A stretch of DNA of 64,000 bases from Candidatus Obscuribacterales bacterium (GCA_020050835.1 JAGVKB010000028.1:1-64000), one strand, 5' to 3'. Shown: positions 34,615 through 44,848, counted from the stretch's first letter. A program made the numbers and translations. The notes: generated by a model from the letters alone, not told the origin.

Positions 34615-35757
34615 ATGGTTGCTTCCACTCAGTTGCGGGTGCTCAGCCTCAACACTTATGTCATGGGCCACATCACATACCACGACATGTTGGAGAGAAC
34701 ATTTAAGGAGCAGATGCCGGAGATTGCCTTTCAGGGTGTGAAGCTGAATGGTTACCCTCTGTCGCTTTCCAGTCGCGCAATCTACAAGTTATTGACGCTG
34801 CCGGTCCCGCTGTTGTCTCAATCTAAGTGGGACTTTATGCGCTTGCGTTTGGAGCTAGCGTCCTCACTTCTGGCCAGAAAATGCTTGGACCAGCTGCTGA
34901 GAGAAACAACTCCCGATGTGCTCCACATACACACACAGGCAATCGCCCTGCTTTCCACGGAGATAATGAAGCGGATACCGACAGTAGTCAATATCGACTA
35001 CACTACGGCGTTGCTGTCTAAAGAACATCCAGCCCCAGCGCAAATAACCTACCGCCCAATCGTCGAGTTGGAACATCGCTGCTTTGCTTTGGCAACCCAC
35101 ATATTGACCTGGAATGAGCGGGCTCGCGACTCGGTAATCAAGGATTACGGCGTTGCCCCGGACAAGGTCACCACTGTTCATCCTTGCGTTCCGATGGACC
35201 TCTTCTTGAGCATCGAGCGCTCCGGCAGGAGCTTGGCGCACAAACCCAAATTGTTGTTCGTCGGCAACGACTTCGCAAGAAAGGGCGGAGAAGATCTGCT
35301 GGCAGTCTATCGAGACGAACTTTCGACTGTGTGCGAGCTAGATGTAGTTACGAATGCGGCGGTTGCACTGGAATCAACACCTGAGCTACGCCTTCACCGC
35401 GGATTGAGTCCGCTTTCGGCCGATCTAATAGATCTTTACCGGAAGGCAGATATTTTTGTCTTACCAACCCATGAAGACGTGTTTCCGATGGTGTTCGTGG
35501 AAGCCATGGCGGCTGCCTTGCCCTGTGTAGGCACCGGCGTGATGGCGGTTCCCGAACTGGTGCGAGCCGGTAGCACTGGTCTGGTGGTCGAGCCTGGAAA
35601 CAAGGTCGCATTAAGTGGTGCACTGCATACTCTGATTGCGGATGAGAGTTTAAGACTGGCCATGGGCAAAAACGGCAGAGCGTTAGCTAAGGACGAATTC
35701 GACAATTTGTTAAACTGCCGCCGCATTGCCGAAATTTTCCAGCGCTGTGTAGCATGA
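34615..35757 (+). CDS. Glycosyltransferase, GT4 family
   Basis: The protein has 380 residues. The acceptor half is diverged; it includes PDVLHIHTQAIALLST and an unusual opening (LRVLSLNTYVMGHITYHDML). The donor half is clear, with LLFVGNDFARKGGEDLLAVY and the EX7E site EDVFPMVFVE followed by MAAALPCVGTG. AAGGTG before the ATG fits a coupled start, only 3 nt after the WcaI-like gene. It is a retaining transferase of unknown donor. Confidence 0.87.
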   Translation: MVASTQLRVLSLNTYVMGHITYHDMLERTFKEQMPEIAFQGVKLNGYPLSLSSRAIYKLLTLPVPLLSQSKWDFMRLRLELASSLLARKCLDQLLRETTPDVLHIHTQAIALLSTEIMKRIPTVVNIDYTTALLSKEHPAPAQITYRPIVELEHRCFALATHILTWNERARDSVIKDYGVAPDKVTTVHPCVPMDLFLSIERSGRSLAHKPKLLFVGNDFARKGGEDLLAVYRDELSTVCELDVVTNAAVALESTPELRLHRGLSPLSADLIDLYRKADIFVLPTHEDVFPMVFVEAMAAALPCVGTGVMAVPELVRAGSTGLVVEPGNKVALSGALHTLIADESLRLAMGKNGRALAKDEFDNLLNCRRIAEIFQRCVA

Positions 35758-35839
35758 ACAGACCAAATCACTATTGTCTCTTTGGCGAAGTCTATAGAAT
35801 AGTGGGAGTTCTAAGCGTTTCAGCAGAAGAGAGAAGCTC

Positions 35840-36784
35840 GTGTCGGCACGCCAGGCATTGATCCGTCGAATAGCAGCAAATGCACTGACACGCAGCGCTC
35901 TGAATTATCTCTATAACAAGCTTCCCTGGTCGGCCAAACAGAAGTTCTGGTGCTGCTCCAAAGTGTTCCGCTGGAAGGAGAGCTATGAAGTCCAGGCAGG
36001 CCAATGGCAGGTCAAGATCGACCACAAACGGGTTACCTTCCCATTAAACGTCGAGTCGATGTGGTTGGACTGGGACCATGCGGTATCCTTTCTCGGACAC
36101 GATGCCGAAGTCAAATATTGCTATGAGCGCCTCATTCATTCTTCTCTGAGACCGACCATTTTTATTGATATCGGCGCAAACTTCGGGCTCGATTCACTGT
36201 ACTTCCTGATGCATGGCATCCGCGCCATCTCGGTCGAACCAAACGTTAAATGCCATGAATACTTCAAAACCCTGTCGGCGCTCAATGGATGCTCATGCGA
36301 AATTGAGCCGATTGCGCTCGGCGAAGAAGAAGGTACAGTCGATTTCATGTTTCTCGAAACCGATACCTGGCTTGGAACAACCGATCCCACCGTCGCCAAT
36401 CAATGGGAGGGACAAAACCGGATCACATTGCAAGTACAGCAAACAACGCTCGACCGACTCTGCAAAGGAAGAAATCTCCAACCACAGTTAATCAAGATTG
36501 ACACCGAAGGCAGTGAATTGCGAGTGCTGAAAGGCGGGCTCGAGACGCTCAAGCAGTCGCGTCCGCTGTTGATCTTGGAGAGCTGGCCGGGCAATCAACG
36601 TGCACCACTATTTTCGTTTCTTCAGGATATCGATTATTCACTGATCGAACTGTCACTGCCACCAAACGCACGCTACGAGCTACTGGACAATCACTTGTTT
36701 TCCGCCAGCCCGGGAGTTAACTTTATCGCTTGTCCAGCCGAGCGCAAAGTAACTTTGCAAGAGAGCTTGTCCGCAAGACGCTAG
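35840..36784 (+). CDS. FkbM-family methyltransferase
   Basis: The protein has 314 residues and starts at GTG 35840 behind a purine-rich stretch. The SAM site reads IFIDIGANFGLDSLYF near residues 110-125, with the acidic AISVEPNVKC after it. The FkbM signature LIKIDTEGSELRVLKGGLE is near 215-233. The N-terminal 100 residues include a helical region of unknown use. It is separated by 82 bp from the GT4 pair upstream and by 182 bp from a second, more diverged methyltransferase downstream. It probably O-methylates one of the glycan sugars. Confidence 0.85.
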   Translation: MSARQALIRRIAANALTRSALNYLYNKLPWSAKQKFWCCSKVFRWKESYEVQAGQWQVKIDHKRVTFPLNVESMWLDWDHAVSFLGHDAEVKYCYERLIHSSLRPTIFIDIGANFGLDSLYFLMHGIRAISVEPNVKCHEYFKTLSALNGCSCEIEPIALGEEEGTVDFMFLETDTWLGTTDPTVANQWEGQNRITLQVQQTTLDRLCKGRNLQPQLIKIDTEGSELRVLKGGLETLKQSRPLLILESWPGNQRAPLFSFLQDIDYSLIELSLPPNARYELLDNHLFSASPGVNFIACPAERKVTLQESLSARR

Positions 36785-36966
36785 TAAAGCGATTTCGCGT
36801 TAACGCTCCTGCCAAACATCTCCCGGGCTGGGCATGGCTCAGCTTCTTCAGTGGCGCGTCACTTCCGAAACGACGTACTAGTTCATGAGGCAAGTCGCTT
36901 TCAACCCAAAACGTGCTGTAAGATGAACGCTGTGGCGTCAGACTTGGTCAGTGGGATTGAGCGAAC

Positions 36967-37803
36967 ATGGGACTTAATCGCCAATTGCGAACCGTTGCCA
37001 AACTCCCATTGAACGCTCTTCTCAAGGCAGAGCCCTTTCGGCGGCGCGTCGTTTTCGAACTGCGGCAGCATTATTACAAAGAGCTGGAGATTAGGATTCC
37101 GCTCGCAGCTAATCTCTGGTGCCCGATTACATTTTTAGAAGCCTGGACTTCATTCTCGGAGATTTTTGTCAAATCAGAGTATGGTACCGCCCTTAAGGCG
37201 ATGCCGCTTCCAGGCCGATGGCTGGACCTCGGTTGTCACGCCGGATTCTTTTCCCTCTACGTCATCTGGCAACGAGCTGAAATGGGCTTGGCATCCGACT
37301 TTAAGGCATTGTTGGTCGACGGAGACAATCGCGTCAAAGAGGCAATCGATGCTTTGATCGAAGTGAACGGCTTGGCGGGCAAACTTAAATTCCAGCATGG
37401 ACTGATTTCGGCAAACAGCGGCGCTCGCGAGTTTATAGAACGAGACCATATGGCATCTTCACTCAGTTATGGGACTCACCGGAAAGGCACGATTCGATTG
37501 GTCGAGACACTACCGGCGTCTCGATTGATGGAATTACTGCCGCCACCATACGAGCTGGTGAAAGTGGACCTCGAAGGCGGCGAATACGAGTTTCTGACTG
37601 CCTATCAGTCCATTCTCGATGTCACGAAGTATCTCTTAATCGAATGGCATTCGTGGCATCCGGGCGGTGGCGGCGTCCAACAAGTGCGCCAACTGGTCTG
37701 CGCGCAAGGTTTCGAGCCGTCCTGTGAAGTGGTATCTGCTCATGATGTTCAAGTCGATGGAAAGACTCATCAATGCGGAGTCACGCTCTTTCACCGACCT
37801 TAG
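36967..37803 (+). CDS. FkbM-like methyltransferase, diverged
   Basis: The protein has 278 residues. The SAM motif is RWLDLGCHAGFFSLYV near residues 80-95, with LLVDGDNR as the acidic loop. The FkbM-type signature is weaker, LVKVDLEGGEYEFLTAY near 197-213, and is followed by LIEWHSWHPGGGG. The overall pattern is still that of FkbM proteins, so I call it a diverged member. Neighbours on both sides are on the same strand, with 27 bp to the next GT4 gene, and it probably belongs to that operon. Confidence 0.75.
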   Translation: MGLNRQLRTVAKLPLNALLKAEPFRRRVVFELRQHYYKELEIRIPLAANLWCPITFLEAWTSFSEIFVKSEYGTALKAMPLPGRWLDLGCHAGFFSLYVIWQRAEMGLASDFKALLVDGDNRVKEAIDALIEVNGLAGKLKFQHGLISANSGAREFIERDHMASSLSYGTHRKGTIRLVETLPASRLMELLPPPYELVKVDLEGGEYEFLTAYQSILDVTKYLLIEWHSWHPGGGGVQQVRQLVCAQGFEPSCEVVSAHDVQVDGKTHQCGVTLFHRP

Positions 37804-37830
37804 TCCTTTCACCGGCCCAGATGGACAGCG

Positions 37831-39105
37831 ATGATTCTACTTAGTCACCCGACCGGAAACACCTTTGCCAGAGCAGTCCTGTCCGGATTCCATCAAGCTC
37901 GATTACTCGATAGCTTTCACACAACCATCGCCTGCCAGCAGTCAGACTGGCTGGTCCGCATGGCACCACCGAAATTGCGCGACGAATTGCTGCGCCGTCA
38001 ATACGATTTACCGCGAGTCAAAATCGTTACTCACCCATTAAGAGAGCTGGTACGCCTGGCCGCACCGAAATGCGGGTTGGAAGTTTTAACAGCCCACGAA
38101 CAGGGCTGGGCATCCATCGATCAGGTTTGTCACCAACTCGACCGAGCAGTCTCTCGGTTTCTCCAGCCCGATCAGGCCACTCGGACCAAAAACACCAGCA
38201 GTCAATTGACCGCCGTTTATTGCTACGAAGATTCGGCTCTTCATACGTTCAAAGCGGCCAAGAGCCGTGGTCTGAAATGCATTTATGACCTGCCGATTGC
38301 CTACTGGACCACAGTTCAGAAACTACTGTCAGAAGAAGCTGAAAGATTACCGGAATGGGAGCCGACCCTAATCGGCACACAAGACTCCCAATCAAAGCTC
38401 GCTCGCAAGACAGAAGAGCTGGCTCTTGCCGACCTTGTAGTTTGCCCGAGCAAGTTTGTATACGACAGCTTGCCGGAAGAAGTGACCAAAGCTAATCGAG
38501 CCATTGTTGCCGAATTCGGGTCGCCTCCGGCCGACCGACTACTACTTCAAAAGCACTGTCGTGCCAGTGGAAAGTTGCGCGTATTGTTCGCCGGAGCGAT
38601 GTCTCAGCGAAAGGGACTGTCAGACCTGTTTGCAGCCATGAACCTGCTGGCACGCTCCGATGTCGAGCTGGTGGTAATGGGCACTGCACTTGCTCCGATG
38701 GAATTTTATCGAAAGCATTTCAATCAATTCACTTACGAACCGCCACGAACTCATGATGCGGTACTGTCTCTCATGCAATCGTGCCACTTGCTAGTTCTGC
38801 CATCAATTGTCGAAGGCAGAGCGCTGGTGCAACAAGAAGCGCTGACCTGCGGTCTTCCGCTTATAGTTACAGCCAATGCCGGCGGGCAAGACTTGATCGA
38901 CGAGGGGAAGACCGGATTCTTAGTACCTATCCGTAGTCCGGAAAGAATTGCGGAAAGGCTGTCCTGGTGCGCAGACAATCGTGACCGATTAGAGGAGATG
39001 TCCGAGTTAGCCAGCCAGAAAGCAGCACTTACAACCTGGGAAAACTATCAAAATAAAATTCTCGACGCGATCCGGCTTGTAGTCGAACAGCAGGAACCGA
39101 CATGA
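37831..39105 (+). CDS. Glycosyltransferase, GT4 family
   Basis: The protein has 424 residues. The N-terminal half, including FHQARLLDSFHTT and KCIYDLPIAYWTTVQKLL, looks like the acceptor half of large GT4 enzymes that act on lipid-linked glycans. The donor half begins at RVLFAGAMSQRKGLSDLFAA and has an EX7E-like site, VEGRALVQQEALTCGLPLI. The stop overlaps the start of the next GT4 gene by 4 nt. Together they make a coupled pair that may add successive sugars. Confidence 0.87.
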   Translation: MILLSHPTGNTFARAVLSGFHQARLLDSFHTTIACQQSDWLVRMAPPKLRDELLRRQYDLPRVKIVTHPLRELVRLAAPKCGLEVLTAHEQGWASIDQVCHQLDRAVSRFLQPDQATRTKNTSSQLTAVYCYEDSALHTFKAAKSRGLKCIYDLPIAYWTTVQKLLSEEAERLPEWEPTLIGTQDSQSKLARKTEELALADLVVCPSKFVYDSLPEEVTKANRAIVAEFGSPPADRLLLQKHCRASGKLRVLFAGAMSQRKGLSDLFAAMNLLARSDVELVVMGTALAPMEFYRKHFNQFTYEPPRTHDAVLSLMQSCHLLVLPSIVEGRALVQQEALTCGLPLIVTANAGGQDLIDEGKTGFLVPIRSPERIAERLSWCADNRDRLEEMSELASQKAALTTWENYQNKILDAIRLVVEQQEPT

Positions 39106-40220
39106 AAATACTTACCTTGAGCAACAGCCCGCTCAACGAAATGTCAGGCTCCGGCTACATCATAACGGGCTTCTGCCGGGAACTTAAGGCTCGAGGTCAT
39201 ACAGTCGATCTGTTTGGACCGGAGGATTATGAGCTTGTCAAGTCGATGCGCCCAGCAACGACTTATAGAAAGGCGCTCGGCATGCTGTTTTTTGCCCTCC
39301 AGCAAACAAAGGAGAGTCAGTATGACGTAATAGAGTTCTACGGCGTGGAGTCATGGTTGACAGCCATGATTTTACCGAGACTATCTGCCCGCAAACACCT
39401 GCTGGTCAGTCATTCCAACGGGCTGGAGGCGCATTCTTCCGAGTTGTTGATCCGGCAGGTCGGGTCCTATCGTCTCGACGGCAAGAAACCGGCCTGGCAC
39501 CAGAAGCTTCTCGCACCACTATTCGAAAAAGCCTTTACAACCGTTGATGGGATCGTTACTGTCTCTGACTTCGATCTGGTGTTTGCCGAAAAGCATGGCT
39601 ATCAAGCCAAATCGCGCCTCGTAGCAATCGAGAATAGTCTTCCAACGGACTTTCTCAACCTCGCTCCGTCTTTTCAACGAGAACCGGTGATCGGCTTTTG
39701 CGGCTCCTGGCTGTTGCGGAAAGGGAAGAATTTGATCGGCCCAGCAATTGAGCGAGTACTGGATGACTTTCCAGGCACCACTTTCAGGCTTATCGGTGTC
39801 GGTCAAGCTTTTAAGCCAGGCGAACATTTCCCGGCTCGGCTGCTACCGCGCATTGAGGTAATACCATACGTGGAAAACAAGGTCGACCTGAGAATTTGGT
39901 ACGAATCGATTGCAATCCATATAATGCCGTCAATCTACGAGAGCTTTGGACTGGCGGCAGCTGAATCGATGGCCTGCGGCTGCGCGTTAGTGTCAACGAA
40001 AGTAGGACTGGCATACAGTTTGCAGGACGGCAAAGAAGCTGTCATCATCGAGCCGACCGCCGACTCTCTTTACGATGGAATTCTACAGCTGTTATCGAAC
40101 GATCAGCTGCGAGTCAGTATCGCACAGTGCGGGCACCAGAGTGTACAGCGACTCCGCTGGGACCGGGCTGCCGAAAGGTTGATAGAGACTTACGAAAGGT
40201 GGCTCAGTGAGATTCGCTGA
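39102..40220 (+). CDS. Glycosyltransferase, GT4 family
   Basis: The protein has 372 residues and starts in an ATGA overlap with the preceding GT4 gene. It opens MKILTLSNSPLNEMSGSGYI. The donor half starts at VIGFCGSWLLRKGKNLI and has the EX7E site ESFGLAAAE followed by SMACGCALVS. It ends just before a convergent GT61 gene, with a weak 5-bp hairpin (GGCTG/CAGCC, 40225-40238) between the two. The donor is unknown. Confidence 0.87.
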   Translation: MKILTLSNSPLNEMSGSGYIITGFCRELKARGHTVDLFGPEDYELVKSMRPATTYRKALGMLFFALQQTKESQYDVIEFYGVESWLTAMILPRLSARKHLLVSHSNGLEAHSSELLIRQVGSYRLDGKKPAWHQKLLAPLFEKAFTTVDGIVTVSDFDLVFAEKHGYQAKSRLVAIENSLPTDFLNLAPSFQREPVIGFCGSWLLRKGKNLIGPAIERVLDDFPGTTFRLIGVGQAFKPGEHFPARLLPRIEVIPYVENKVDLRIWYESIAIHIMPSIYESFGLAAAESMACGCALVSTKVGLAYSLQDGKEAVIIEPTADSLYDGILQLLSNDQLRVSIAQCGHQSVQRLRWDRAAERLIETYERWLSEIR

Positions 40221-40266
40221 ACCGGGCTGGCTACAGCCTAATTCGATTCAGTTGTAAGGACGCAAC

Positions 40267-41568
40267 TTAATCAACCTTCAGCTCAGCAAACCTTAGCGTG
40301 TCCTTGAGTTGATTTGGATCGATCCTCAAGTCATCATACCGATTGAGCGGATCTTCCGGCGCTGGCGGATGATTACCTTCTCCAAACAGATAAAAATACT
40401 CGAGGTCCATTGCGCTACTTATTCCCCAGTAATTAGTCTGCACGAAATTCGGAGAGAACAACTCAATTACTTTTGTCGACGGCTTGCAACAAACAAGATT
40501 AGTAAGTCCGGCGCCATGAACAGCTACTATCACCTTCGCCCGCGCAAAGACCGCAGCCTGTTCCAACACCGACATCTGCTCCGGTACGATGGTGCAAAAA
40601 CCCCACCGCTCAAGCAGATCAACTAGCTCACTTTCATTGACGACACGCCTGTATGCTGAATTGCGCCTGGAAATGTAAATCAACTCCGGGCTCGAAGTTC
40701 GCGCCTGCATTAGCTTACCGGCAGCACCAGTTAACAAATCGCGAAGGAAATCACAAATCCAACTCGGAGTATCAAAAGAGCTGTTGATCGTGGCGGAGGG
40801 AACCACCAATCGCCGGGCCTTCAGATGCAATCTCCGGGTTGCCCTTAGTAATTTATCGGCAGGAACACCGAGATAGGCCAATGTATCCAGCTGAAAGGCA
40901 AGCCCCGACATGTTCGTTGCAAAGAGATCGATCTCGTCCAAGGCGATACCACCCTCGACAAGCAATTGAATTTTGGGCAGTACATCGAACATCCAGTGAA
41001 AGTAATTACGCTCACACTCAGGCGCTGAAAGCACCGCGACGGTGCCGTCATAGCTATCCATTCTCGGTAGCTTTATTTGCAGAAAGATCTCATGCTCTGC
41101 GCCCGGCCGTATGCCTTTCGACACGTCTTCCAGGAGAATGTCGTCAGGAGTAATTACATTGCCACCATAGTAGCCCCAGTAGCGCCCAGCGGGTATCACC
41201 GCTACGAATGTCTCGGGTGAGGTATGAACCAAATCCTTTGCAAACTTCCAGTGCAGCTCACCCGAGATCGACTTCGGAGGCTGTCTGTCGATTATAGAAT
41301 CGGGATGGATCTCGAAAAAACGCAACCCAGTCTCACCGACTTGCAATTGCCTTGATTCAATCCACTGTTTTGTCGAAGGACAAAAGCCCTTAGGAGGTCC
41401 GATTGCTTCTGAGCTTACCGGCAGCTTCTGCAACAAGCCGCCGGTATTCAAACGCAGTTTGCGAAACAACTCGCGAACTGGCCAGAGCCGGTTCCAAAAT
41501 GGCTTCAGCTTCCCTCTTGCCTGAAACAGGTAGCCTTTCATAATGACAATCCGACCGGTCCCAAACAT
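40267..41568 (-). CDS. Glycosyltransferase, GT61-like (DUF563) family
   Basis: The protein has 433 residues; an internal ATG at 41541 is an equally good start. The family hallmarks are YFHWMFDVLPKIQLL near residue 190, RLVVPSATINSSFDTPSW in the middle and IVAVHGAGLTNLVCCKPSTK near the C terminus, followed by VIELFSP. GT61-type enzymes transfer pentoses or N-acetylglucosamine to glycans and are found in plants and in many bacterial surface loci. The gene is flanked by a convergent GT4 gene and a divergent GT8 gene and is probably transcribed alone. Confidence 0.85.
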   Translation of the reverse strand: MFGTGRIVIMKGYLFQARGKLKPFWNRLWPVRELFRKLRLNTGGLLQKLPVSSEAIGPPKGFCPSTKQWIESRQLQVGETGLRFFEIHPDSIIDRQPPKSISGELHWKFAKDLVHTSPETFVAVIPAGRYWGYYGGNVITPDDILLEDVSKGIRPGAEHEIFLQIKLPRMDSYDGTVAVLSAPECERNYFHWMFDVLPKIQLLVEGGIALDEIDLFATNMSGLAFQLDTLAYLGVPADKLLRATRRLHLKARRLVVPSATINSSFDTPSWICDFLRDLLTGAAGKLMQARTSSPELIYISRRNSAYRRVVNESELVDLLERWGFCTIVPEQMSVLEQAAVFARAKVIVAVHGAGLTNLVCCKPSTKVIELFSPNFVQTNYWGISSAMDLEYFYLFGEGNHPPAPEDPLNRYDDLRIDPNQLKDTLRFAELKVD

Positions 41569-41762
41569 CCTTTCATTCAGCTACACTACCAGGGAAGCGT
41601 AGAATCTCCAATCAGGAGTGTGGCAAATACTCAATGAAAGAAATCCACCTTCCAGGACCGCCCAATTAGGGCTGAGACAAGTCTCCGAGTTAACAAGGTT
41701 CAGCCGCCGGCGCACCACTTGACAGATCGTCCGGACCATCGATGAGTTACCGGGATGAATAA

Positions 41763-42638
41763 GTGAATAGCCATCGAAAGCATGCAATTAGTATCTCCGT
41801 CAACGACAACTATGTGCAATATGCGCAGTGGCTGCTCGAAAGTTTGCGTCGCAACTGGCCCTGTTATCCAGCGGTGCTCGTGCAGCATAATGGCTTGAGC
41901 GAGCATGCGAAATCAACGCTTGCAGCCATCCCTGGCGTAAAAATCTGCTCGGAGAACTCAAGCATAGAAGGGCCACCAATCAATCTAATCGACGGCGCCG
42001 ATACGCAAGCCACATATCTTCGCCTAAATTTATGGAGCACCGATTTTGCCGAATACGACAACATCCTCTACCTTGATGCAGATACCATCGTTCTCAAGCC
42101 TCTAGATGATCTTTTAGCCGCCAACGAATTCACCATCTTCAGTGACCCAATTTATTCAACCGCCGGCATGTTCGCCAACGGAGAAGATCCGGAACTCAAA
42201 GCCTTCCTAGTCCAAGACGGACTTACGCTGGGACGCGCAATGGCTAATGCCGGTGTCTTCGTAGTTCCCAAACATTGCCGGTCGGAAGCGGCGTCGTCAC
42301 ACATCAGATCTCTACTAGATCGCTATCGGCGGCATTTGCGATTCTCAGATCAGACCGTTATTAATCTCTGGCTCCTGAAGGCTGGAATTAGCCCTGCCGA
42401 CGATCAACGTTATAACTTCCTGGTCAAACAACCACCGGCGGTATTAGACAGGATCGGAATCAATAACATACATGTGCTGCACTTCGCAGGATTTTCGGAA
42501 CAGTCCAGCCGTCGCAAACTACTTATGAAACTAGCCTTGCAACTAGGATCGTCAGAATTAACCAAGCCGCTTTACGGATTACTGCAGAAGCTGCTCCTGG
42601 AAGTAGGTCCGAATTATCGAGATATGAATCCAAATTGA
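41763..42638 (+). CDS. Glycosyltransferase, GT8 family
   Basis: The protein has 291 residues from a GTG at 41763. After ISVNDNYVQYAQWLLESL, the GT8 core has TYLRLNLWSTDFAEYDNILY followed by LDADTIV, where D-A-D binds the metal and nucleotide sugar. AMANAGVFVV and NNIHVLHFAG complete the pattern. The family includes galactosyl- and glucosyltransferases of lipopolysaccharide core (RfaI/RfaJ) and glycogenin. Conversion of the right sugar cannot be read. It is transcribed toward a convergent GT2-GT4 operon. Confidence 0.88.
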   Translation: MNSHRKHAISISVNDNYVQYAQWLLESLRRNWPCYPAVLVQHNGLSEHAKSTLAAIPGVKICSENSSIEGPPINLIDGADTQATYLRLNLWSTDFAEYDNILYLDADTIVLKPLDDLLAANEFTIFSDPIYSTAGMFANGEDPELKAFLVQDGLTLGRAMANAGVFVVPKHCRSEAASSHIRSLLDRYRRHLRFSDQTVINLWLLKAGISPADDQRYNFLVKQPPAVLDRIGINNIHVLHFAGFSEQSSRRKLLMKLALQLGSSELTKPLYGLLQKLLLEVGPNYRDMNPN

Positions 42639-42728
42639 GTGGAAGGCAGGCTAACTCTTAGCTCAATCGTCAGCATTTGCGAAGCTGGCTGAAATCCTGC
42701 CAAACCGCCCGCTCAATAAACTCCCTTG

Positions 42729-43709
42729 CTAGCCAGCTGAATAGCGATGTAAAGCCTGATCAACAAGTTGAAACAACTCAGCTGGCGTTCGAATACATTT
42801 CAATCCCTCTAAAAGTTGCGCACTGGCCGCAGAGATGTCTCCACGCTTCAACATGCGCCCGGCCGTACCAAGTGCATAACGAGCCAACGCCACCCTGGCT
42901 GCGGTCAGTACTGATAATGCGCCGTCCCGCGCGAGATAATCGGCAAATATCTCCATGGCTTTACGACAGTCGATGATGTTCGAGCCGGTTCGCATCAGCA
43001 TGCTGGTTCCCGCCGATTGATGGACTCGGTAGCAAGCAAGCGTGGTTGGCTCAAACCAGACTTCATGGCTAGCCAGGATACGCATCCACATTTCCCAGTC
43101 AGCCGCATGGCAGAGTCGCTCGTCAAAGCCACCCAAGTCTTCGTAGACCTTTCGCCGAACCGTGACCGAAGGAGTATGTATCATGTTGCGCACCGCCAGC
43201 TGATTGATGAATCCGGGAAGAACACCCGCTGCCTGGCTGTGCAGCTCCGTCTCAAACAATGAAGTGCTCTTCTCATCAATAAAGCGATGACGGCAAAACG
43301 CCAATCCGACCGATGCACTGGTCTCAAACCCAGCTTTCAATTTCTCATAGAATCCCGGCAATACATAGTCATCACTATGAAGTGTATGCACTACCTGCCC
43401 GCGTGCCATTCGAACGCACTCTGTAAAAACCGCAGGCACTCGCGTTTCTGGCGGTACCGAACGAAATCCGACAATCCCTTTTCCAACCCGGGCGAAACAA
43501 TCAATAATTTTTTGGGGACTCGATGAACCATCTACGATTTGAACTTCCATTTCATCCGGACCGCTATATTGAGCCAAGACACTTTCTAAAGTTCGCTCGA
43601 GGTAGTCATCAACGTTGTAGGTAGGGATCATGACAGACCAGAATGGTCTGGATTCACCCGATGGAACAGCTTGAATCTCAGGCAATCCGACTTCCCTACT
43701 CGTTAGCAT
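42729..43709 (-). CDS. Glycosyltransferase, GT2 family
   Basis: The protein has 326 residues. It has the opening FWSVMIPTYNVDDYLERTL, the nucleotide-binding MEVQIVDGSSSPQKI, the metal site HTLHSDDYVLPGF and the acidic catalytic segment HAADWEMWMRILA. Its start ATG overlaps the stop of the upstream GT4 gene by one base (TAATG), so the two are translated together. It is an inverting transferase with an unknown donor. Confidence 0.87.
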   Translation of the reverse strand: MLTSREVGLPEIQAVPSGESRPFWSVMIPTYNVDDYLERTLESVLAQYSGPDEMEVQIVDGSSSPQKIIDCFARVGKGIVGFRSVPPETRVPAVFTECVRMARGQVVHTLHSDDYVLPGFYEKLKAGFETSASVGLAFCRHRFIDEKSTSLFETELHSQAAGVLPGFINQLAVRNMIHTPSVTVRRKVYEDLGGFDERLCHAADWEMWMRILASHEVWFEPTTLACYRVHQSAGTSMLMRTGSNIIDCRKAMEIFADYLARDGALSVLTAARVALARYALGTAGRMLKRGDISAASAQLLEGLKCIRTPAELFQLVDQALHRYSAG

Positions 43710-44848
43710 TATTGTCCGGTCTTCACAAGCAACTCAAAATCGGCAAGAAATTTGTCCGCTATCCGCTCGACCGAGAAGTCTTGAGCAGCGGCAAAAGCAG
43801 CCATGGACATAGCAGCAAGGCGTTCCTGGGCATTGACAATTTCAGCCAACTTGTCAGCCAGCGCCTGCACGGCATCTTTGCGGCGGTGATCGAAAACGAA
43901 GCCGGTCTGCCCATCACTAATGAATTCCTTGAAACAATCCAAACTGGAGACAAGAGCCGGACAACCGTTAGCCATAGCCTCGAGCGGGGCCAATCCGAAC
44001 GACTCACCCTTTTCAGCCAGAGAAGGATAAACAAATAACCTAGCTCGCCGATAGTACTGTCTGAGCCTAACGGACTCCTTTACCATACCGGCAAACTCAA
44101 CGTGAGTAGCGATTGCTTTCGAGCAAACCTGCAATCGTTTCAAGTAGTCCGGTCCGCCGCCTCCCAGTTCGGACTCCCACGGTCCGACCAACACTAATTT
44201 CCAGCCTCGGACTCCGCGCGACAAGAACTGAGCGAAGCCGTTAATCAGCAGATGAACACCTTTTTCTGGGTGAAGGCGCCCGGCATAAAGTATGCAGCGA
44301 TCGCGCTGCTCTAATAGTGGCGGCGGTTCAGAAGGGAAAAACATGTCCTCCGGGAGTGGATACGGAATCACTCGAACTTTATCAGCCACCGAGGCGCATT
44401 GTACTTTGATCGCGTCCGCCACCACCTGGGACACGGTTTGCAACCGAGCGACATGTGCATAGAGCGGTATCTGTCCGTGCGGATAACGACCGACATGTAC
44501 ATACACCGCACCATGTTTACTGTTGCGAATCAGAGCTGGCAACCAGAATGTATTGGCAACCAGAATATCAGCATCCGGCAGCGCCGAGATAACCCGAATC
44601 GAGTAAAACAGATCAAGCAGCTTCAACAGCCAAATCGACTGTGGTTGATCGTAACCAGGCACTCGCACATGTCGCACGCCCTCAATCAGCCCAACCGGCG
44701 GCAGTCCTTCGAATGACCGCGATATATGTGTGACTTGATGACCCCGGCGAACGAACTCTTTGCCTAGCGCAAACCAGGCCTTTTCGATTGCACCACCCCT
44801 CAGCGGTGGAACAGGAAAGAACGCTCCCTGTGCGATTGTAATTTTCAT
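43709..44848 (-). CDS. Glycosyltransferase, GT4 family
   Basis: The frame starts at 44881 but the protein is more likely to begin at the ATG 44848, MKITIAQGAFFPVPPLRGGA, giving 379 residues in line with the family. The donor half has RCILYAGRLHPEKGVHLLI and the EX7E site ESFGLAPLE followed by MANGCPALVS. It forms an operon with the GT2 gene that overlaps its stop. The opening with the PLRGGA loop is shared by many GT4 enzymes that build capsules or spore coats. Confidence 0.88.
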   Translation of the reverse strand: MKITIAQGAFFPVPPLRGGAIEKAWFALGKEFVRRGHQVTHISRSFEGLPPVGLIEGVRHVRVPGYDQPQSIWLLKLLDLFYSIRVISALPDADILVANTFWLPALIRNSKHGAVYVHVGRYPHGQIPLYAHVARLQTVSQVVADAIKVQCASVADKVRVIPYPLPEDMFFPSEPPPLLEQRDRCILYAGRLHPEKGVHLLINGFAQFLSRGVRGWKLVLVGPWESELGGGGPDYLKRLQVCSKAIATHVEFAGMVKESVRLRQYYRRARLFVYPSLAEKGESFGLAPLEAMANGCPALVSSLDCFKEFISDGQTGFVFDHRRKDAVQALADKLAEIVNAQERLAAMSMAAFAAAQDFSVERIADKFLADFELLVKTGQ

